43,394 nt of DNA from Burkholderiales bacterium (GTDB taxonomy: Bacteria; Pseudomonadota; Gammaproteobacteria; Burkholderiales; Burkholderiaceae_C): contig JACRBA010000139.1 of the NCBI GenBank assembly GCA_016213265.1, positions 1 through 43,394 on the forward strand, read 5' to 3'. The notes below the pieces were generated by a model. The model was not told where the DNA came from and did no database searches. It saw nothing but the letters and a program-made list of their open reading frames with translations. A program made the position numbers and the translations under genes. Numbering within the stretch: the stretch's first letter is position 1; every line of letters starts with the position of its first letter. Below, in pieces: positions 41,259 through 43,394 of this stretch.

Positions 41259-42068
41259 TCAGGGCGCCACGCCCTGCAGCCGCGCCGCGAGCGCTGCGCC
41301 GCTGAGCGGGCCGAGGTGGGTGTCCACACGCCGGCCCTGCCGATCCAGGATCACCGTCGTGGGCAGACCCCGCGAGCCCAGCGCCGGGCCGAGCTGCGAG
41401 CCCGGGTCCAGCAGCACGTGCTCGAGGGCCAGGCCCTGCGCCTGCAGGTAGCGGCGCACCGTGGCCGCGTCCTCACCCTGGTTCACGAAGACGAACGTCA
41501 CCTCCGGTTGACGCGCCTGGGCGGCCGCCAGCACCGGCATCTCGCGGCGGCAGGGGCCGCACCAGCTGGCCCACAGGTTGATGACCATGGGACGGCCGGA
41601 CGCGAGCCCCTGCAGCGCCACGGGCCGGCCCGTGGCCAGGTCGGTGAAGGCGAGGCTCGGCAGCTCACGCGGCGTGAACGCGGCGAGCCCGGCCATGCCG
41701 CCGGCCCACAGCAGCCCGCCGGCCGCCGCACCACCCGCCAGCGCCCGCCGCCAGGCGGGCTGGCGCCAGGCCCGCCATGCCACCCAGGCCAGCGCCGCGC
41801 CCACACCCGCGCCGGTGTGCCAGCCACCGTCGCGCAGGTCCAGCATGGCCAGGGGCTCGGCCTGGTAGGCGACCCAGTGGCCACCCACATGCACCAGCCG
41901 GGCGGCCAGCAGGCCCCAGCCCACGGCCTGCACCAGCGCCGAGCCGGCGGCGGCGTGGCCGGCACGGGCCGATTGCCGGTCGGCGACCCACGCGCCCAGC
42001 AGCAGGGCCACCGCCAGCAGCACCGGCATGACGGGCAGGGCCACCGGGCCGAGCGACAGCGCCGTCAT
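41259..42068 (-). CDS. Lgt-like membrane domain fused to TlpA-like thioredoxin
   Basis: 269 residues; the ATG at 42068 overlaps the hydrolase stop (ATGA). The N-terminal 130 residues have about four hydrophobic segments. They resemble the first part of prolipoprotein diacylglyceryl transferase: GLLAARLVHV matches the GxxxGGRIGYV helix and EPLAMLDLRDGGWHTGAGVG matches the [21 protein letters not shown] region, including a histidine. The later Lgt arginines are absent. The C-terminal 130 residues are a TlpA/ResA-type thioredoxin with WCGPC (C170, C173), NLWASWCGPCRREMPVL and the cis-proline in GLPTTVILD. The thioredoxin domain should face the periplasm and reduce disulfides, for example on cytochromes or copper sites; the SCO gene upstream supports a role in oxidase maturation. 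Confidence 0.85.
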   Translation of the reverse strand: MTALSLGPVALPVMPVLLAVALLLGAWVADRQSARAGHAAAGSALVQAVGWGLLAARLVHVGGHWVAYQAEPLAMLDLRDGGWHTGAGVGAALAWVAWRAWRQPAWRRALAGGAAAGGLLWAGGMAGLAAFTPRELPSLAFTDLATGRPVALQGLASGRPMVINLWASWCGPCRREMPVLAAAQARQPEVTFVFVNQGEDAATVRRYLQAQGLALEHVLLDPGSQLGPALGSRGLPTTVILDRQGRRVDTHLGPLSGAALAARLQGVAP

Positions 42069-42919
42069 CGGCGCTCGTCCGCGCGCAGCGCCGAGTGCAG
42101 GAAGCCCACCATGCGGTCCGCCCGGGGCTGCAGCGCGGCGCGCAGGTCGTGGTCGCCGGGCAGCACCCACAGCTCGGCCCGGCGTGCCCGGGCGTGCAGC
42201 CGCTGCGCGTCGGCCACCGGCACGGTGGTGTCGTGTTCGCCGTGCACCAGCAGCACGGGGCAGTCCACCTTCGGGATCAGTGCCTCGGGGGCGATCCGGT
42301 CGAAGCGCTCGCCGATGGTGCGTTGCACGTGCGCCAGGATGGCCTCGCCCGGCCAGCGGCGCGGAATGCGGTGCGCGTGCAGCCAGCGCAGCATCACCTC
42401 GCGGGGGTGGGCGAAGGCCGCCAGGCTGACGACCGCGCGCACGCCGCCCCGGTTGGCCGCATGCAGCAGCACCGCGGCGCCGCCGACCGAGTGGCCCACG
42501 AGTGCCACCCGCGCGGCGTCCACGCCGGGCTGGGCCGGCAGGGCGCACAGCACGGCCGCCACGTCTTCGGCGAAGCGGGGCAGCGAGCTGAAGTCCTCGG
42601 CGCTGCTGCGGCCGTGGTTGGCCGCGTCGAACAGCAGCACCGCCAGGCCGGCCCGGTTGAGCGGCTCGACCAGTGGCCAGAGCGCGGACGCATTGGCCCC
42701 CCAGCCATGGACGGCCACCACCACCGGCGCGCCCTCGGCCCCGGACGCGGTGCAGGCCGGCTCCGGCAGCGCCAGCCACGCAGCCAGGCGCTGGCCGCGC
42801 GCCCCCACGACCTCGAAGGTGCGCAGGCGCGCGGCGGCCGGGGCCGACAGGGGCGGCGCATGCGCCACACGCGCCGGGCGCAGGCCACGCAGCAGCAGGC
42901 GGTGGCCGAGCCCACGCAT
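42065..42919 (-). CDS. Alpha/beta hydrolase (serine hydrolase)
   Basis: 284 residues; the ATG at 42919 follows the SCO stop directly (TGAATG). The alpha/beta-hydrolase fold is indicated by VVVAVHGWGANAS (oxyanion region), DAANHGRSS, the nucleophile elbow VGHSVGG, the acid strand PVLLVHGEHDTTVP (catalytic Asp) and GDHDLR (catalytic His). No signal peptide is seen. Members hydrolyse esters, amides or thioesters; the substrate cannot be told. It sits inside a tight operon between SCO and the TlpA fusion with a 4-base overlap, suggesting joint expression, though a shared pathway is not obvious. Confidence 0.9.
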   Translation of the reverse strand: MRGLGHRLLLRGLRPARVAHAPPLSAPAAARLRTFEVVGARGQRLAAWLALPEPACTASGAEGAPVVVAVHGWGANASALWPLVEPLNRAGLAVLLFDAANHGRSSAEDFSSLPRFAEDVAAVLCALPAQPGVDAARVALVGHSVGGAAVLLHAANRGGVRAVVSLAAFAHPREVMLRWLHAHRIPRRWPGEAILAHVQRTIGERFDRIAPEALIPKVDCPVLLVHGEHDTTVPVADAQRLHARARRAELWVLPGDHDLRAALQPRADRMVGFLHSALRADERR

Positions 42920-43393
42920 TCAGCCGGCGCCTGCGGCGGCCGCGGGCTCGGCGAGCAGCGCGCGCACGTCGGCGGTGTAGTCGTCCACGGTCTGCTCGTG
43001 GCGCAGCACCACGCGCAGCCGCCCTTGCGTGTCGAACAGGTAGCTCATGGCGGTGTGGTCCATGGTGTAGCCCTCGGCGCTGGGCACCTTCTGGTAGAAG
43101 ACCCGGAACTCGTCGGCAGCGGCGCGCGTCTCGGCCGGGCTGCCACTGAGCGCCAGGAAACTCGGGTCGAACGCGGCCATGTACTCCTGCAGCATGGGGC
43201 GGGTGTCCCGCTCGGGGTCGACGGTGACGAACACCACCTGCAGCCGCCCGGCCTGGTCGCCCAGGGCCTGCCGCACCGCCACGGCACGCGACAGCGCCGT
43301 GGGGCAGACGTCCGGGCACTGAACATACCCGAAGTACAGCAGCACCACCTGGCCACGGAAATCGGCCAGCGTGCGCGGGCGGCCGTGCTGGTC
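42920..43393 (-). CDS. SCO1/SenC/PrrC copper chaperone, C-terminal part
   Basis: Partial gene: the frame runs off the right edge and the N-terminus with its membrane anchor is missing; about 157 residues are visible. The thioredoxin-like fold shows LADFRGQVVLLYFGYVQCPDVC, with the copper-binding CxxxC (CPDVC), then VTVDPERDT and the ligand histidine in YTMDHTAMSYLFD. The family delivers copper to the CuA site of cytochrome c oxidase, or acts as a thiol reductase, in the periplasm. The following genes overlap or abut (TGAATG, then ATGA), so SCO, hydrolase and TlpA fusion form one operon. Confidence 0.94.
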   Translation of the reverse strand, partial: DQHGRPRTLADFRGQVVLLYFGYVQCPDVCPTALSRAVAVRQALGDQAGRLQVVFVTVDPERDTRPMLQEYMAAFDPSFLALSGSPAETRAAADEFRVFYQKVPSAEGYTMDHTAMSYLFDTQGRLRVVLRHEQTVDDYTADVRALLAEPAAAAGAG

Positions 43394-43394
43394 G

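Overview
The window is a compact, very GC-rich chromosomal segment (about 70% G+C by eye) from what looks like a betaproteobacterium of the order Burkholderiales (Rubrivivax/Leptothrix-like). This placement is an inference. It rests on strong G/C bias at third codon positions, the gene families present (Lgt-like/TlpA fusion, SCO, TrxC, GAPDH followed by a hairpin-plus-T terminator) and two copies of the TTCGGGCTGAGCCTGTCGAA repeat that is frequent in this group. No tRNA, rRNA, CRISPR, insertion sequence or prophage gene was seen, and no gap between genes exceeds about 170 bases.

Layout. 1-1300: end of glyceraldehyde-3-phosphate dehydrogenase with its terminator, then a DUF305 membrane protein. 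1325-4374 (minus): a GDT1/MneA-type manganese exporter, a glutathione S-transferase and an M14 zinc carboxypeptidase. 4439-7567 (minus): an overlapping operon of two different LytS-type sensor kinases and one LytTR response regulator. 7692-8447 (minus): a class II glutamine amidotransferase, divergent from a 964-residue hybrid sensor kinase (8542-11436). That kinase has aspartate where its phosphoacceptor histidine should be. A phospholipase D/cardiolipin synthase-like lipoprotein follows, then the repeat pair, then an NCS2 uracil permease (minus).

14458-23836 is a peptide-type ABC transporter locus: a fused double ATPase and two permeases on the minus strand, and divergently three tandem, overlapping, paralogous periplasmic binding protein genes. 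Acetoacetyl-CoA synthetase and a second glutathione S-transferase follow. An OPT-family transporter (minus) converges on them across a hairpin that contains both stop codons.

28805-32082 holds a 2'-5' RNA ligase-like protein, a thioesterase (minus), a DksA/TraR zinc-finger protein overlapping a cysteine-rich flavodoxin-fold oxidoreductase, and a glycine-zipper protein. 32112-35298 (minus) holds a GH44 endoglucanase-like hydrolase, thioredoxin TrxC and a LysR-type regulator. The regulator is divergent from a 63-codon open frame, and the region between them carries two related palindromes at the two predicted promoters. 35677-37118 is an ECF sigma factor with its anti-sigma factor. 37144-43394 contains a coiled-coil membrane protein, an AmpG-like transporter, an M48 metalloprotease, a GloC-like metallo-beta-lactamase-fold hydrolase, and a tight minus-strand group of SCO protein, alpha/beta hydrolase and Lgt-like/TlpA fusion.

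A recurring regulatory feature is a -10-like hexamer (CACAAT, TACAAT, CACACT and similar) ending 6 to 8 bases before the start codon with no Shine-Dalgarno sequence, which suggests leaderless transcripts for many first genes of operons. I do not see one large new system. The most unusual items are the histidine-less hybrid kinase, the two-kinase/one-regulator operon with a 20-bp-period direct repeat upstream, the triplicated binding proteins, and the paired palindromes at the LysR locus.
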